Positions 29,350 to 38,294 of a stretch of DNA of 57,472 nucleotides are shown one piece after another. Within the stretch, counting starts at the first letter, position 1. Each line of letters begins with the position of its first letter. The stretch is from NCBI GenBank assembly GCA_017533005.1, contig JAFXIQ010000030.1, forward strand, positions 1-57,472, given 5' to 3'. Below the pieces are notes generated by a model that saw only the letters and a list, made by a program, of their open reading frames with translations, ran no database searches and was not told where the DNA came from. The translations under genes were made by a program, and so were the position numbers. This stretch comes from Clostridia bacterium (GTDB lineage: Bacteria; Bacillota; Clostridia; Christensenellales; DTU072).

Positions 29350-29429
29350 AATTATATGGAATATTATATCCATTTGCTTGGCGTTAAATATAAGAAAGTT
29401 TGTAACTAAATGAAAGATAAGGTGGAAAA

Positions 29430-29759
29430 ATGTTAATTGAAAACGACGTGTTTGATATTGCTTCGCGCTTGAAAGAAATAGACGCGACTTACGACGTACA
29501 CTATAACAAAATTACAAAGAAATTCGAACTTCACGGAGGAAAACCTTACGGATTAATACTTGTTTTTCCTTATGAAAAACTTGACCAAAGGGCGCTTGTT
29601 CACGCGAGAAAGACGCGCATTGAGCGATTAGCTCAGATAATCGAAGAAATCGATATGAATAACGCGAAGATAGAACGTGACGCAACGAGCGAAGCCAAAG
29701 AAAAAATTTGCGAATTTTTGGAGGAGAGTATTGAGCGTGAACGAATTGAAAAAAGATGA
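29430..29759 (+). CDS. Small conserved-type phage protein of unknown function (109 aa)
   Basis: A soluble protein starting with AGGTGG upstream of ATG 29430. The first half is a small alpha/beta unit (residues 20-60, with the HGGKPYGLILVFPYEKLDQRALVHARKT stretch best described as KPYGLILVFPY and following residues). The second half is a long charged helix with coiled-coil character. It overlaps the start of the large terminase by 29 bases, as expected for a packed phage operon. Its place before the large terminase suggests a packaging or head-related role, but no family is recognised. Confidence 0.7.
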   Translation: MLIENDVFDIASRLKEIDATYDVHYNKITKKFELHGGKPYGLILVFPYEKLDQRALVHARKTRIERLAQIIEEIDMNNAKIERDATSEAKEKICEFLEESIERERIEKR

Positions 29760-31200
29760 AAAAGCAGTAATAGAACGACTGTTAGAGCTTGAACGTGAAG
29801 TTGCGTTAAGGGGGAGAAAGAACGTACTATCGTATTACAATACCGGCGAAAAAATCCACGAAAAGCAACTCGCGTTTCATAAGTGTCCGTTACGCAATAG
29901 GTGGGTATTCGGCGGTAACCGTAGTGGAAAAACCGAGTGTGGCGCAGTAGAAGCAATATGGCTTTTAAGAGGAATTCATCCTTATAGGAAGAACAAAAAG
30001 AACGTCACGGGTTGGGTGGTGTCGCCTACCTATGAAGTGCAGAGAGAAGTCGCACAATCCAAGATTTTGTTCTACATAAATCCCGATTGGATAGAAAAAA
30101 TCACTATGCAAGAAGGCTCAAGTCAGTATCCTGAAACTGGAATAATAGATACCCTATATATTAAAAACGTGTTCGGTGGTATATCAAAGCTAGGATTTAA
30201 GTCTTGCCAACAAGGACGTGAGAAATTTCAAGGTGCGAGCTTGGATTTCGTGTGGTTTGATGAGGAACCACCTTTTGAAATTTATGAAGAATGTCGTATG
30301 CGTGTGCTAGACAAAGTGGGGGACGTTTTCGGAACTATGACGCCACTAAAAGGACTCACTTGGGTATACGATGAGATATATTTGAACGCTTCGCACGATG
30401 CTGAAACTTGGTATGAAATGATGGAGTGGGCAGATAACCCGTTTCTTGATGCGGAAGAAGTTGCACGTTTGAGTAGTAGTATGTCTGATGAAACGCGTGA
30501 GTCACGTAGATACGGAAGGTTTTCTGCGAGTGAAGGTTTGGTTTATACGGAGTTTGACCCCGACGTACACGTTGTTGAGCCCTTCAATATTCCCGAAGAA
30601 TTTCAGGCGGGTATAAGTATTGACCCCGGATTACACAATCCGTTGTCGTGTCATTTTTATGCTATCGATTACGACGGAAAGGTATACGTCGTTGCCGAGC
30701 ATTACGCGAAAAACCTTACCATAAAAGAGCACGCGGATATGATTAAGGAAATTGCTAATAGCCTTAATTGGAAGAGAGATGCGTCCGGTAATCTCAATGC
30801 AATTATAGACGCTGCCGCATCGCAAAAAAGCCTGAATGGACCTAAAAGTGTAGCAGAACTATTTTTCGAGCAAGGAATAGCCGTTGACACAAAGGTGGAT
30901 AAAGATTTATTCGCAGGAATTGCTACCGTCAAGGAATACTTGCGAGCGCGACCTGCACGCATTGTGATATTCAAAAACTGCGTTAATCTCATAAGAGAAA
31001 TCAAGTCTTATTGGTGGGGAAAAGGCGACACACCCGTTAAAAAGGATGACCACGCGCTGGATGAATTGAGATATTTCCTTATGAAGCATCCAATCACACC
31101 GAAAAAAGCTGTCGGCAAAAAGTCTCCGCATTTAATGTATAAAGAAATGCTGTTAAGACGGCACGCAGTTTACAAAAACAACCTAAAAAAAATGAATTAA
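29731..31200 (+). CDS. Phage terminase large subunit (packaging ATPase and nuclease)
   Basis: A 489-residue motor protein that drives DNA into the phage head and cuts it. The start is TTG 29731, six bases after a strong GGAGG; the longer reading from 29677 would lie before the ribosome site. Walker A is GGNRSGKT at about 61-68 and Walker B is VWFDEEPP near 174-181, with the coupling segment TMTPLKG after it. The C-terminal RNase H-like nuclease shows SIDPG (about 296), NAIIDAAA (about 357) and the DDHALDELRY motif (about 440), so all catalytic acids appear intact. The domain order fits large terminases of the T4/P22/T7 general type. The gene looks fully functional although the cassette lacks many phage genes. 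Confidence 0.95.
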   Translation: MSVNELKKDEKAVIERLLELEREVALRGRKNVLSYYNTGEKIHEKQLAFHKCPLRNRWVFGGNRSGKTECGAVEAIWLLRGIHPYRKNKKNVTGWVVSPTYEVQREVAQSKILFYINPDWIEKITMQEGSSQYPETGIIDTLYIKNVFGGISKLGFKSCQQGREKFQGASLDFVWFDEEPPFEIYEECRMRVLDKVGDVFGTMTPLKGLTWVYDEIYLNASHDAETWYEMMEWADNPFLDAEEVARLSSSMSDETRESRRYGRFSASEGLVYTEFDPDVHVVEPFNIPEEFQAGISIDPGLHNPLSCHFYAIDYDGKVYVVAEHYAKNLTIKEHADMIKEIANSLNWKRDASGNLNAIIDAAASQKSLNGPKSVAELFFEQGIAVDTKVDKDLFAGIATVKEYLRARPARIVIFKNCVNLIREIKSYWWGKGDTPVKKDDHALDELRYFLMKHPITPKKAVGKKSPHLMYKEMLLRRHAVYKNNLKKMN

Positions 31201-31209
31201 GGAGAGAAA

Positions 31210-33078
31210 ATGGAAGAGAAAACCCGTAAGGAAAAACTCGTTAGAGAAGTTTTGGAAGACTTCGAAAATCGAAGAAATGCAAGAAAATCACTAGAAACGA
31301 AGTGGCTTTTGAACATTAATTTTATGCTTGGCAACCAACATTCACATATTTCGCCTAGTGGGGACGTCGTAGATTACGGTAAACAATATTACTGGCAAGA
31401 GCGCGAAGTTTTTAATCACATAGCGCCACTAATAGAAGCACGTCTTGCTAAATTTACACGCGTTAATTGTAGCGTTGTGGTGCGCCCTGCATCTGCTGAA
31501 GATAAAGACATAGACGTGGCGAAACTCGCTACCAAACTCATAGAAGTTACGCAACAAGACAATGATTTCGTGAAATTATCAAACCTTGCTAACTACTGGG
31601 CTGAACTCACGGGAACGGCTTTTTATAAGGTGGTATGGTCGCAATCCGTAGGTAGAAAAATCGGTAAGAATGCAACGGGCTTCGTTAGAGAAGGCGCGCC
31701 GAAAATAGTGGTTTGCCCACCGTATGAAATTTATCCAGACACTTTGGGCGCAGGGGACGTTGATAGTTGCCATTCTATCATTCACGCTCGCGCATACCCC
31801 GTTGAATTTATCGAAGAAAATTGGGGCGTAAAAGTGGAAGGTGGCGACGTGTCCGTTATTTCTATGGATACCACAGATACGGGCGAAAGTCAGGGTATGA
31901 GTAGAAGCTACAGAGTGTATTCGGATACGAAGAGCGAGCATGCAATCGTTATCGAAAAATATGAAATGCCCACCAAAGAATATCCCAACGGAAGATTGAT
32001 TATTATCGCAGGGGACGTATTGGTTTACGAGGGAGAATTACCATATATCAATAAAGCTGATGGTAAACGTGGCTTCCCATTCGTAAGACAAGTTTCGCTA
32101 CCACAACCTACTTGTTTCTACGGTATGAGCGTTATAGAAAGGTTAATTCCCGTTCAACGCGCATACAACGCAATCAAAAATAGGAAGCACGAATTTATCA
32201 ATAGGCTTTCTTGTGGCGTTATTGCAGTTGAAGACGGCTCGATAGACGTAGAAAGTTTAGAAGATGAAGGATTATCCCCTGGTAAAGTTATCACGTATAG
32301 GCAGGGTGCAACCCCACCACATCTTATGAGCACGGGTACTGTGCCTACGGAATTTCGTGATGAAGAAGATAGGTTGCTCGCGGAATTTCAAAGCATATCT
32401 GGTATCAGCAATATGATAAACGTTAGCTCATCAGCATTGTCAAGTGTGTCGGGTTATGCGTTATCGCTAATACTAGAGCAAGATTATTCTAGACTTTCAG
32501 TTACGACCGAGAGCATAAGAAGTGCGGTTAAAGAAGTGTGCAAAATGCTACTACGCTTATATAGACAATTCGCGTCACATTCAAGATTCCTTAAGATAAG
32601 CGGTGAAAACGGAGAGCCGGAAGTATTGCACTTTAAAGGTAGCGAACTCACTAGCGACGACATCGTAATGGAAAGCAATAGCGAAATGGTGGAAACACCG
32701 GCTACTCGCAAAAATATGGTGTTAGAGCTACTAAAATACGGGCTTTTGGGTGACGAAAATGGAAAAATCACTAATCGCAACCGTGCAAAGATATTAGAAA
32801 TGCTAGGGTTTGGCAACTGGGAAGCGTCTCGTGCAAAAGACGAAGTCCACATTAAAAAAGCTACCCTAGAAAATATAGATATGTTAGATAAAAAGCGTGT
32901 GGAATTAGAAGAAGTGGACGACCACGATATACACGTAGAAGAACACGCTAGATACCTTGTTAGTGGGCGCGACAGCTTAAGTGAAGATAGTAAAAAGCTA
33001 CTCGCTGAACACATTAGAGAACACAAGGTTATGAAGCGCCTCACGCTTGAGGCGGACAGAAGAGCTAATCTTCAATAA
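31210..33078 (+). CDS. Phage portal protein, P22-like
   Basis: A 622-residue protein whose length and layout fit portals of short-tailed phages. It forms the dodecameric ring at one head vertex through which DNA passes. Recognisable regions are the N-terminal helical LETKWLLNINFMLGNQ part, the VFNHIAPLIEARLAKF segment, the central GFPFVRQVSLPQPTCFYGMSVIERL stretch around residue 295-320 and the following Ala/Asn helix (QRAYNAIKNRKHEF). The C terminus is charged and helical, as expected for a barrel. GGAGAG precedes the ATG and the gene lies nine bases after the large terminase, the usual order. Confidence 0.88.
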   Translation: MEEKTRKEKLVREVLEDFENRRNARKSLETKWLLNINFMLGNQHSHISPSGDVVDYGKQYYWQEREVFNHIAPLIEARLAKFTRVNCSVVVRPASAEDKDIDVAKLATKLIEVTQQDNDFVKLSNLANYWAELTGTAFYKVVWSQSVGRKIGKNATGFVREGAPKIVVCPPYEIYPDTLGAGDVDSCHSIIHARAYPVEFIEENWGVKVEGGDVSVISMDTTDTGESQGMSRSYRVYSDTKSEHAIVIEKYEMPTKEYPNGRLIIIAGDVLVYEGELPYINKADGKRGFPFVRQVSLPQPTCFYGMSVIERLIPVQRAYNAIKNRKHEFINRLSCGVIAVEDGSIDVESLEDEGLSPGKVITYRQGATPPHLMSTGTVPTEFRDEEDRLLAEFQSISGISNMINVSSSALSSVSGYALSLILEQDYSRLSVTTESIRSAVKEVCKMLLRLYRQFASHSRFLKISGENGEPEVLHFKGSELTSDDIVMESNSEMVETPATRKNMVLELLKYGLLGDENGKITNRNRAKILEMLGFGNWEASRAKDEVHIKKATLENIDMLDKKRVELEEVDDHDIHVEEHARYLVSGRDSLSEDSKKLLAEHIREHKVMKRLTLEADRRANLQ

Positions 33079-33104
33079 TAGACATTAGGGACAAGGAGAT
33101 AAAT

Positions 33105-33656
33105 ATGCAGGACAAACTTATTAATACCCCATCGAATGAAGATGACAAGGTAGAAACAAGAGCCTACGGCAAATTCAACTCAGGGGAAGAGTTGCTCGCG
33201 GCTTACAATTCTTTGGAAAAGGAATTTACTAGACGTTCACAGAGAATAAAGGAGCTGGAAAAGGAAATCAGCACGCAAAAAGTTGATGACAAGTGGCAAG
33301 AAAAGGTGGTTGCACTCCATAATAAGTATCCGATTTCAAAGGAGCTCGGTAGCGAAATTGCGGAAGTGCTTTCTAGTAAAAAGGAACTAATAAAGGATGA
33401 AAATTGCCTAGAAAAAGCCTTGCTAATAGTGCTTGCTGACGGAAAATACTCTACCCCGAAGGACACGCAACAAGAAACTCAAATTTCGGAGGAAAGTAAA
33501 AGAAAAATAATAGGAGAATATCTTGATGCGCTGACTTTTAACACGCCCGAAGTGGCGCTTGCAGGGGGCGAAATCCCTGTAATATTACCGAGAACTCCGT
33601 CGACTGTTAAAGAGGCGGGAGCGCTCGCAAAAACAATTTTCAATTCAAATAGATAG
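33105..33656 (+). CDS. Probable capsid scaffolding protein
   Basis: A 183-residue, strongly charged and helical protein with a coiled coil at about 30-60 (LAAYNSLEKEFTRRSQRIKELE), between portal and major coat, where phage scaffolds are encoded. The C-terminal part is less charged and ends with a basic/aliphatic segment, as in scaffolds that bind coat through a C-terminal helix. The N-terminal FNSGEELLAAYNSLEKEF pattern is common in phage scaffold-like proteins. There is no sign of a protease domain. Confidence 0.72.
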   Translation: MQDKLINTPSNEDDKVETRAYGKFNSGEELLAAYNSLEKEFTRRSQRIKELEKEISTQKVDDKWQEKVVALHNKYPISKELGSEIAEVLSSKKELIKDENCLEKALLIVLADGKYSTPKDTQQETQISEESKRKIIGEYLDALTFNTPEVALAGGEIPVILPRTPSTVKEAGALAKTIFNSNR

Positions 33657-33664
33657 GAGAAAAA

Positions 33665-34843
33665 ATGGTTACAATTACATCAGCCGACAAGGCATTAAAA
33701 GAGTATTATTTAAGCGCAATATGCGACCAACTTAACAACAAAATCAGCCCCTTTTACGCTCAAATTGAAAAAGGTAGCGAAGAAATATCTGGCAAATCTA
33801 TCGTTGCACCCACTAAAATCGGTGTCAACGGTGGTATCGGTAGCGGTGAAGAAGACGGCTACTTCCCGGTAGCAAGCAACAGTCTTTTCAGTAATCTTAG
33901 TTTGCCTTTAAGAAACATCTACGGCACTATCGAAATTACCGATAAAGCACTACGCGCATCTAGAAACGATGCAGGCGCAATCATCAATCTACTCAACCTA
34001 GAAGTAGACGGATTGCTACATTCAGCCAAGTTTAACTTCGGAAGAATGCTATGGCAAAACGGTAGTGGCGAAATTACGAAACTTGGCGATATGGCTTCCC
34101 ATACCAATGCTAACTGGCTCCCTATTCAAGACTATAGAAATATTGCAGAAGGTATGCTTATTGACATTGTCGATCCGGAAACTGAAGAAGTCAAAATTTC
34201 TGGGCTACGTATTTTGAGAATTGATAGAGATACTAAAAAAATGTATATCAACCCTTCAATTCCTAATAATGTTACGCTCAACACTGGCGATATAATTACG
34301 CTTCAAAAATCATACAATCGTGAAATCGCAGGCGTTCCTTATATGTTCGACCACGACCAAGCAGTGTTCTATGGTTTGAGCCGTAGTTCGGCACTTTCTA
34401 TACTTCCTTATGAAAAGAGCTTGAACGGCGAACTCACTACTGCTGGAATTCAGGAATGTCTTGACGAACTTGAAACACGTAGCGGTAACGTTCCTAACAT
34501 CATTATGTGTTCACCTCTAACGCGTAGAAAATACGTGGCTTGTATGGAAGGCACAAGAAGCAACGTTGACTATATGAATATTGCCGGTGGTTTCAAGGCT
34601 CTATCGTATAACGGCATTCCGCTATATGCTGAAAGATTCGCTCCCGACGGAAATATGTACTTCTTGAATACTAACGACTTCAAGCTTGTACAACTTTGCG
34701 ACTGGGAATGGATTGAAGGCAACAATGGTCACGTTCTAAATCAAATTGATAGAACGGCTACCTATTCAGGTACGCTTGTAAAATACGCTAACCTTCTCTG
34801 TATGAGAACTAGCGGTCAAGCGCTACTAAAAGACATTATATAA
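33665..34843 (+). CDS. Phage major capsid protein
   Basis: A 392-residue protein placed right after the scaffold and preceded by AGGAG. The N-terminal half carries a YFPVASNSLFSNLSLPLRNIYGTIEITD segment, typical of the part before the spine helix in HK97-fold coat proteins, then a long helix (about 105-130). The second half has a GSGVP-like domain ending with the QIDRTATYSGTLVKYANLLC strand. No N-terminal protease-cleaved delta domain is obvious, consistent with a separate scaffold gene. It would form the icosahedral shell. Confidence 0.85.
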   Translation: MVTITSADKALKEYYLSAICDQLNNKISPFYAQIEKGSEEISGKSIVAPTKIGVNGGIGSGEEDGYFPVASNSLFSNLSLPLRNIYGTIEITDKALRASRNDAGAIINLLNLEVDGLLHSAKFNFGRMLWQNGSGEITKLGDMASHTNANWLPIQDYRNIAEGMLIDIVDPETEEVKISGLRILRIDRDTKKMYINPSIPNNVTLNTGDIITLQKSYNREIAGVPYMFDHDQAVFYGLSRSSALSILPYEKSLNGELTTAGIQECLDELETRSGNVPNIIMCSPLTRRKYVACMEGTRSNVDYMNIAGGFKALSYNGIPLYAERFAPDGNMYFLNTNDFKLVQLCDWEWIEGNNGHVLNQIDRTATYSGTLVKYANLLCMRTSGQALLKDII

Positions 34844-34850
34844 TTTAAAT

Positions 34851-34889
34851 CGAGGTCGCTCGCAACGAGCGACCTCGCTCGTTGCGAGC
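34851..34889 (+). promoter_or_regulatory. Two overlapping, mutually exclusive perfect hairpins between coat and adaptor genes
   Basis: Fold A pairs 34851-34861 (CGAGGTCGCTC) with 34867-34877 (GAGCGACCTCG), 11 bp with a five-base loop. Fold B pairs 34858-34871 (GCTCGCAACGAGCG) with 34876-34889 (CGCTCGTTGCGAGC), 14 bp with an ACCT loop. They share bases and cannot form together. Fold B ends two bases before the AAGGAG of the adaptor gene. No T run follows, so this is more like an attenuator, translation switch or mRNA-stabilising structure than a plain terminator. Confidence 0.7.
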
Positions 34890-34901
34890 TAAGGAGAAAA
34901 A

Positions 34902-35435
34902 ATGCAATTAAAAGAAGTTATAAATAAGGTTATAGATATTTTAGGACTAGAAAATGAAGTAAACGTTAATACCCCGTCGACTAAACTTAATAAATTGATT
35001 TCGTGTGCTAATGCTATTTATTCTGAACTTATCATAGAATACGTGCCTTTGAAAACTTGTGAAAAAATTACCTTCAGCGATGGTAGGGCATATTACGCTT
35101 CTTTCACTAAATACGTAAGAGAAGTGCTAACGGTTAAAAAGGGCGTAAGTAAATACGACTTCGAGTGCTATCCATTGTACGTAAAAAGCAATGCGGAAGG
35201 CGAATGCGAAGTAACGTACTTGTACTACCCCGACGAGTTAACCATCGATAGCGAAATCGTGTTGCCACCGGCGTTTACTTCGCACGTTCTAGCACAAGGC
35301 ATAGTGTCAGAGTATTACTATAGGACGGGACTGGTAGATGAAGCTGTTTTTTATAAGACGCGTTACGAGAATAGCGTCAACAACGTGACTAAAAAAAGAA
35401 AAAGCACTTGCCTTCCTCAAAGGAGATTTATATGA
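34902..35435 (+). CDS. Probable phage head-tail adaptor (connector) protein
   Basis: A 177-residue protein that by position and size matches the adaptor ring below the portal in short-tailed phages (gp4-like in P22, gp11-like in T7). The N terminus is helical (LKEVINKVIDILGL), the middle is beta-rich and it ends with the helical HVLAQGIVSEYYYRTGLVDEAVFYKTRYENSV segment common in phage adaptors. AAGGAG is six bases upstream of the ATG. Its stop overlaps the start of the next gene (ATGA at 35432-35435), so translation is probably coupled. Confidence 0.72.
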   Translation: MQLKEVINKVIDILGLENEVNVNTPSTKLNKLISCANAIYSELIIEYVPLKTCEKITFSDGRAYYASFTKYVREVLTVKKGVSKYDFECYPLYVKSNAEGECEVTYLYYPDELTIDSEIVLPPAFTSHVLAQGIVSEYYYRTGLVDEAVFYKTRYENSVNNVTKKRKSTCLPQRRFI

Positions 35436-36937
35436 TAGGAATTTTTAGGCGCGACAAAACCCCACAGGTGAGTCGTTATAATTATAAAATAAATGCTTTT
35501 GACGGTATTGACGCTAAAACTGATAATACCAAGCTTCCACTTTCTTTTGGTAGCTATAGCTACAATATTGCCATAGAAAATGGTATATTAAAGACCGGGA
35601 TAGGTATAAATCCCGCAGTATTAACGGATAGCAATGGTAATCAGCGCATACTCCCCGATATGTCGAGTATGCTCAAGACGATTAAAGGATTATACGTCTA
35701 TCGCGCTTATGATTACGAGTATAATTTGAAGAACGATAGAATTATCGTTCGTGCATCTGATAATAAATTTTATCAAGTAGGTTTATATGAAGGCAGTAAC
35801 TACGTGGAAATAGAAGGGCTTTCTTCTACTAGCGACGACGTGACTTGTATCAACTATTATATGGACGGTAAGGACGCGTTTTTGGTGTATACGGGGGACG
35901 GTGGAATGTTTCATTACGTACCGGGAACGCTTACTGAATTTGAGAATGCACCTGGTTTGAAATCAGCTTGTATGCATTACGATAGGGTGTTCGGCGTTGA
36001 TAGCAAGGACTATAATAAAATTCATTTTAGCGCACCACTCGTACCTACTGATTTTAGCGTTGAGAGCGGTGGTGGCTCAATAAGCCTTATGGATGAAGGC
36101 GGAAAAATCAACAAAGTGGTATCCTTCAAGGATTACGTTTTTGTTTTCCGCGATTATGCGATACATAGACTTACGGCATATACCGAGCCTAGCGAGTACA
36201 GTATTTCAAAAGTGTTCACTTCTAGCGAAAAAATAATCGCCGATACCGTTGCCGTTGCCGATAGATACATTGTATTCCTATGTGGAAATTCGTTATATAA
36301 ATTCGACGGATATAATCTTTCTAAGGTTTATGACGGAATGTCTGCACTCATAGAAAACAGCGACTTCGCGGTTGGCGTTACTTTTAAAGGTAAGTATTAT
36401 CTTTCAGTTAGAATGAAAAAGGAAGGTAATGAAAAGGTGGGTGACGAAATAGAATTTTCCACACCGAAAAACAACGCGATATTTTGTTTCGACACGTTAT
36501 TCAGCGATAACGTAGCTATAATGCGTGGCGTTGACGTTAGGGGATTTATGCCTTTAGTTATCGGTGACTACGTTGAGCTTTTAGTGTACTTCAATAACGC
36601 GAGAAGCGCATATATCGGTATGCTAGATTGGAGTGGCAAGTTATACGGCAATAAGCTAGACAAACTTTTTGTGAGCCCCACGAGTAACGTTGGGGATTTG
36701 ACAAGACTCAAGGCGCTACGCAGAATTTTCGTAATGAGCAAATACGATTTCAACCTAACGATTAAGCAAGGAGATATGGTTTCGGAAAAGCTTGTTAGTG
36801 GCAATAATTCGCCTACGGAAACCGCCTTCTCTACGGTAGGCGATGAAATATCGTACAGGATAAAAACGAATGATGATTTAATGATTTCTGAATTGCAATT
36901 TTCATTCGATTTAGTAAGGAGATATTATGCAAAATGA
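35432..36937 (+). CDS. Beta-propeller tail nozzle or DNA-stabilisation protein
   Basis: A 501-residue protein from ATG 35432, chosen because AAAGGAG lies just upstream and the ATGA overlap is typical; a longer reading from 35408 would lack this. It is beta-rich with repeated blade-like segments, including CMHYDRVFGVDSKDYNKIHFSAP and VSFKDYVFVFRDYAIHRL-type strands (about 180-260). Such segments occur in propeller proteins that close the tail tube of short-tailed phages (T7 gp12, P22 gp10). This would be the most tail-distal structural protein in the cassette; no needle, spike or fibre follows. Confidence 0.68.
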   Translation: MIGIFRRDKTPQVSRYNYKINAFDGIDAKTDNTKLPLSFGSYSYNIAIENGILKTGIGINPAVLTDSNGNQRILPDMSSMLKTIKGLYVYRAYDYEYNLKNDRIIVRASDNKFYQVGLYEGSNYVEIEGLSSTSDDVTCINYYMDGKDAFLVYTGDGGMFHYVPGTLTEFENAPGLKSACMHYDRVFGVDSKDYNKIHFSAPLVPTDFSVESGGGSISLMDEGGKINKVVSFKDYVFVFRDYAIHRLTAYTEPSEYSISKVFTSSEKIIADTVAVADRYIVFLCGNSLYKFDGYNLSKVYDGMSALIENSDFAVGVTFKGKYYLSVRMKKEGNEKVGDEIEFSTPKNNAIFCFDTLFSDNVAIMRGVDVRGFMPLVIGDYVELLVYFNNARSAYIGMLDWSGKLYGNKLDKLFVSPTSNVGDLTRLKALRRIFVMSKYDFNLTIKQGDMVSEKLVSGNNSPTETAFSTVGDEISYRIKTNDDLMISELQFSFDLVRRYYAK

Positions 36938-37031
36938 ATATATAATTTCAAAGCTCATCGAGCTAACGAATAGGGTAATTTTACTATCAAAAAAAGTCGA
37001 TGAATTATTAGAAATCGCAAGGGGTGAATAG
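36927..37031 (+). CDS. 34-residue helical phage protein
   Basis: Too short for most gene finders, but it has AAGGAG before its ATG at 36927, overlaps the propeller gene by 11 bases and leaves two bases before the next gene. The product MQNEYIISKLIELTNR... is one amphipathic helix with heptad Leu/Ile spacing, ending in EIARGE. It may be a small coiled-coil structural or regulatory protein. Packing and ribosome site are the evidence; function is unknown. Confidence 0.55.
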   Translation: MQNEYIISKLIELTNRVILLSKKVDELLEIARGE

Positions 37032-37033
37032 CT

Positions 37034-38050
37034 ATGAGCATATCAACAGGAAAGGAATTAATAGAAAAAATCACCGATAAAGCCGATGATTTTCTTGAAC
37101 GATTAAAGAACGCGCTTCGTGGAAAAACTAGCGACAACAAGCCTAAAGAAAGTAGTGAATTAGTTAAAAAACTTAAGGAGCTTGAAGAGAGTTATTTGTT
37201 GTCGCTCACGGGAGATAATAAGACGCTAGAAGAAGTAGTTCCCGAGAGTTTGGGACTCGAGAAAAAAGAGTATAATGCTAAAAGCGATGAAGAAATTAAA
37301 TCTATCGCAGAGCAAGAATTGAGCCCTGAATATGAGGAAAAGAAAAATAAGCTATTAAAAGATAAGGAAACTAAAATCGATAAGCTAGAAACCCAAATTG
37401 ATGAATTAGGCACTGAACTGGAAGAAGACAAATTATCCGTTCACAATAAACAAGAAGAGCTGAAGAATAGTCATATAAGCGATATGATTATGAATGGGCT
37501 AACCAATTCTACAATTAAAGACGAGGGCATTAAGGACATAGAAGAATATACCCTTAACAGCTTAAAAAAGATTAATGAAAACTACGATAAAAAGGTTAGT
37601 GATATCAAGGCGAAAATAACTTCTTACGAACTAGAATACGGAGATGCTTTGCTAAATTACGACGTTAAATACGCCGCGAATTTGGAGAAGAAAATAGCTA
37701 GCCTTAAGAAAGAAGAAGAGAAGCGTTTAAAAGAGATATCCGACTATAATATCGACGTTTATGAAAGGGAAGAAAAGTATTCCCGTGAGCGCCCTGAATT
37801 GGTTAAAAAATACTACGAAGAAAGGCAAAATAAGATTGCCGAGAACAGGAGTAATTTGGATAATTTGACAACCGAAGAAATGCGCCTTCAAGAACAAAAT
37901 GATAGAGCGCGTGCGCTTGACGAACATCTAGCAACTATGGATAGAGAAAACGCACACGATGAGCTTGTTTTTTATGGGTTGAACGTCATCGCTAGCATCG
38001 GTATTGAAAATTATCTTAAGCTCGTCAAAAAGTATGATAACGATAAATAG
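37034..38050 (+). CDS. Long coiled-coil phage protein of unknown function (338 aa)
   Basis: A highly charged helical protein with no signal peptide. Long coiled coils cover about 80-145 (NKLLKDKETKIDKLETQIDE, then more Glu/Lys heptads) and 180-300, with a more hydrophobic C-terminal segment (VFYGLNVIASIGIENYL) that could insert in or touch a membrane. AGGGGTG lies upstream. In short-tailed phages this place often holds internal ejection proteins, so that is one option; a host-interaction or assembly role is another. No lysozyme, peptidase or fibre motif is seen. Confidence 0.7.
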   Translation: MSISTGKELIEKITDKADDFLERLKNALRGKTSDNKPKESSELVKKLKELEESYLLSLTGDNKTLEEVVPESLGLEKKEYNAKSDEEIKSIAEQELSPEYEEKKNKLLKDKETKIDKLETQIDELGTELEEDKLSVHNKQEELKNSHISDMIMNGLTNSTIKDEGIKDIEEYTLNSLKKINENYDKKVSDIKAKITSYELEYGDALLNYDVKYAANLEKKIASLKKEEEKRLKEISDYNIDVYEREEKYSRERPELVKKYYEERQNKIAENRSNLDNLTTEEMRLQEQNDRARALDEHLATMDRENAHDELVFYGLNVIASIGIENYLKLVKKYDNDK

Positions 38051-38059
38051 GAGAGAAGT

Positions 38060-38266
38060 ATGTGGGAACAAATTTTTGAGACTGCAGCGAGTAGTGGAAT
38101 TTGGGCAATACTATTCGTAACGTTGTTTTTTATACAAATCAAGGATAGCAAAACCCGCGAAGATAAATATCAAACGACTATCGATGGTCTTGCTGACAAA
38201 CTGAAAATTGTAGCAGAAATACACGAAGATGTTAAGGCGTTGCTTAACAAATCAAAAGAAAAATAG
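38060..38266 (+). CDS. UviB/BhlA-type holin-like protein
   Basis: A 68-residue protein with one N-terminal transmembrane helix (about 11-27, SGIWAILFVTLFFIQI) followed by a charged helical tail. The SSGIWAILFV opening, the KTREDKY junction and the EIHEDVKALL end match the UviB/BhlA family of phage- and bacteriocin-associated holin-like proteins, which permeabilise the membrane to release particles or toxins. GGAGAG precedes the ATG nine bases after the coiled-coil gene. No endolysin is encoded beside it, which is unusual for a lysis module. Confidence 0.82.
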   Translation: MWEQIFETAASSGIWAILFVTLFFIQIKDSKTREDKYQTTIDGLADKLKIVAEIHEDVKALLNKSKEK

Positions 38267-38294
38267 CGCGATATATACTTCGTAATACTTTGTC

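Noticed and set aside
29677-29730. N-terminal extension of the large terminase from 29677
   Set aside because: It lies before the strong GGAGG at 29720-29724, deep within the preceding gene, and is absent from the usual domain layout.
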